From Verrucomicrobiota bacterium (GTDB lineage Bacteria > Verrucomicrobiota > Verrucomicrobiia > Chthoniobacterales > UBA10450), in assembly GCA_003219925.1 (NCBI GenBank), contig QHQU01000011.1, forward strand, positions 1 to 14,982: a stretch of 14,982 bases of DNA, read 5' to 3'. This document shows positions 14,748-14,982 of this stretch, one piece after another. The position numbers were made by a program, and so were the translations under genes. How positions within the stretch are numbered: position 1 is the stretch's first letter; each line of letters begins with the position of its first letter. The notes beneath the pieces were generated by a model. That model was not told the origin of the DNA. It did no database searches and saw nothing but the letters and a program-made list of their open reading frames with translations.

Positions 14748-14982
14748 ATGAATGTATCACGTGTCCAAGAGATGCACGGAAGAACCGTGCCAGCTACCGA
14801 ACCGGCTGCCGATGGTTCGCGGTTAGTTAACAAGAAAGCAGTAGCGAAAGCTGCGTCGGTTTCGTGCCGTTGCGTCGATAATTGGATGGCCGAAAGGCGT
14901 ATCCCGTTCCTCAAACTGAGCCCGAGATGCGTTCGCTTCGAAATAGACCGTGTGCTCGGCGCGTTGCGACGGTTCGAATTGA
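14748..14982 (+). CDS. HTH DNA-binding protein, excisionase/MerR-like (partial, runs off the window)
   Basis: An open frame with no stop before the right edge. From ATG at 14748 it reads 78 codons; ATG at 14772 is an equally possible start. Residues 26-73 (LVNKKAVAKAASVSCRCVDN, then WMAERRIPFLKLSPRCVRFE, then a final helix through VLGAL) match the winged HTH_17/excisionase pattern: helix, turn, recognition helix with W46, the basic RRIPFLKL strand, and a VRF segment leading into a last helix. Relatives in Verrucomicrobiota-like genomes are small regulators or mobile-element excisionases. Three Cys (40, 42, 61) in and around the HTH are unusual. It follows a repeat-rich spacer. Start, C terminus and role are undetermined. 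Confidence 0.6.
   Translation, partial: MNVSRVQEMHGRTVPATEPAADGSRLVNKKAVAKAASVSCRCVDNWMAERRIPFLKLSPRCVRFEIDRVLGALRRFEL

Overview
The window is about 15 kb of gene-dense, moderately GC-rich bacterial chromosome. Several traits suggest an uncultured soil-type Verrucomicrobiota relative (Spartobacteria/Chthoniobacterales-like): a GatCA amidotransferase pair, a type-2 'TGAAGQI' malate dehydrogenase, three classes of intergenic palindromic repeats, a secreted protein with Fn3, metalloprotease and FG-GAP parts, and an excisionase-type HTH protein at the right edge. This placement comes from remembered resemblance, not from a search, and is only moderately certain.

Layout, left to right. (1) 10-1719 (+) is a 4-alpha-glucanotransferase (malQ) whose frame is open to the left edge. 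It converges on a secreted Fn3/metalloprotease-like/FG-GAP repeat protein (1731-3836, -). (2) Malate dehydrogenase (3965-4888, +) is diverged from the secreted protein and seems to lack about 20 residues near its C terminus. (3) 4889-5268 holds a 114-bp palindromic element and perhaps a small membrane ORF. (4) purC (5269-6153, -) and an rlmI-like 23S rRNA methyltransferase (6316-7482, +) diverge from a spacer that is almost entirely a composite hairpin repeat. (5) A compact + strand block follows: two tail-anchored coiled-coil proteins, gatC, gatA and a GT87 polytopic glycosyltransferase, with spacings of 9 nt, 1 nt, an ATGA overlap and a GTGA overlap. (6) On the minus strand, a membrane-anchored pseudokinase-like protein, tRNA-Thr(CGT) and a DPM1-like GT2 glycosyltransferase follow one another. 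The tRNA ends 4 nt before the GT2 start codon, and the GT2 gene overlaps the GT87 gene tail to tail. (7) 14376-14747 has no clear gene but carries palindromic repeats, and a partial HTH DNA-binding protein runs off the right edge.

How the genes may work together. Most are housekeeping: glycogen/maltodextrin use, TCA cycle, purine synthesis, ribosome modification and Gln/Asn-tRNA transamidation. The GT2 and GT87 products could form a donor-maker/donor-user pair, with polyprenyl-phosphate hexose made in the cytoplasm and used on the outer face of the membrane. I found no CRISPR array, transposase, toxin-antitoxin pair or defence operon. The features most worth a second look are the kinase fold lacking all three catalytic residues, the apparent internal deletion in malate dehydrogenase, the two tail-anchored coiled-coil genes leading the gatCA block, the tRNA-to-start-codon junction, and the palindromic repeats.
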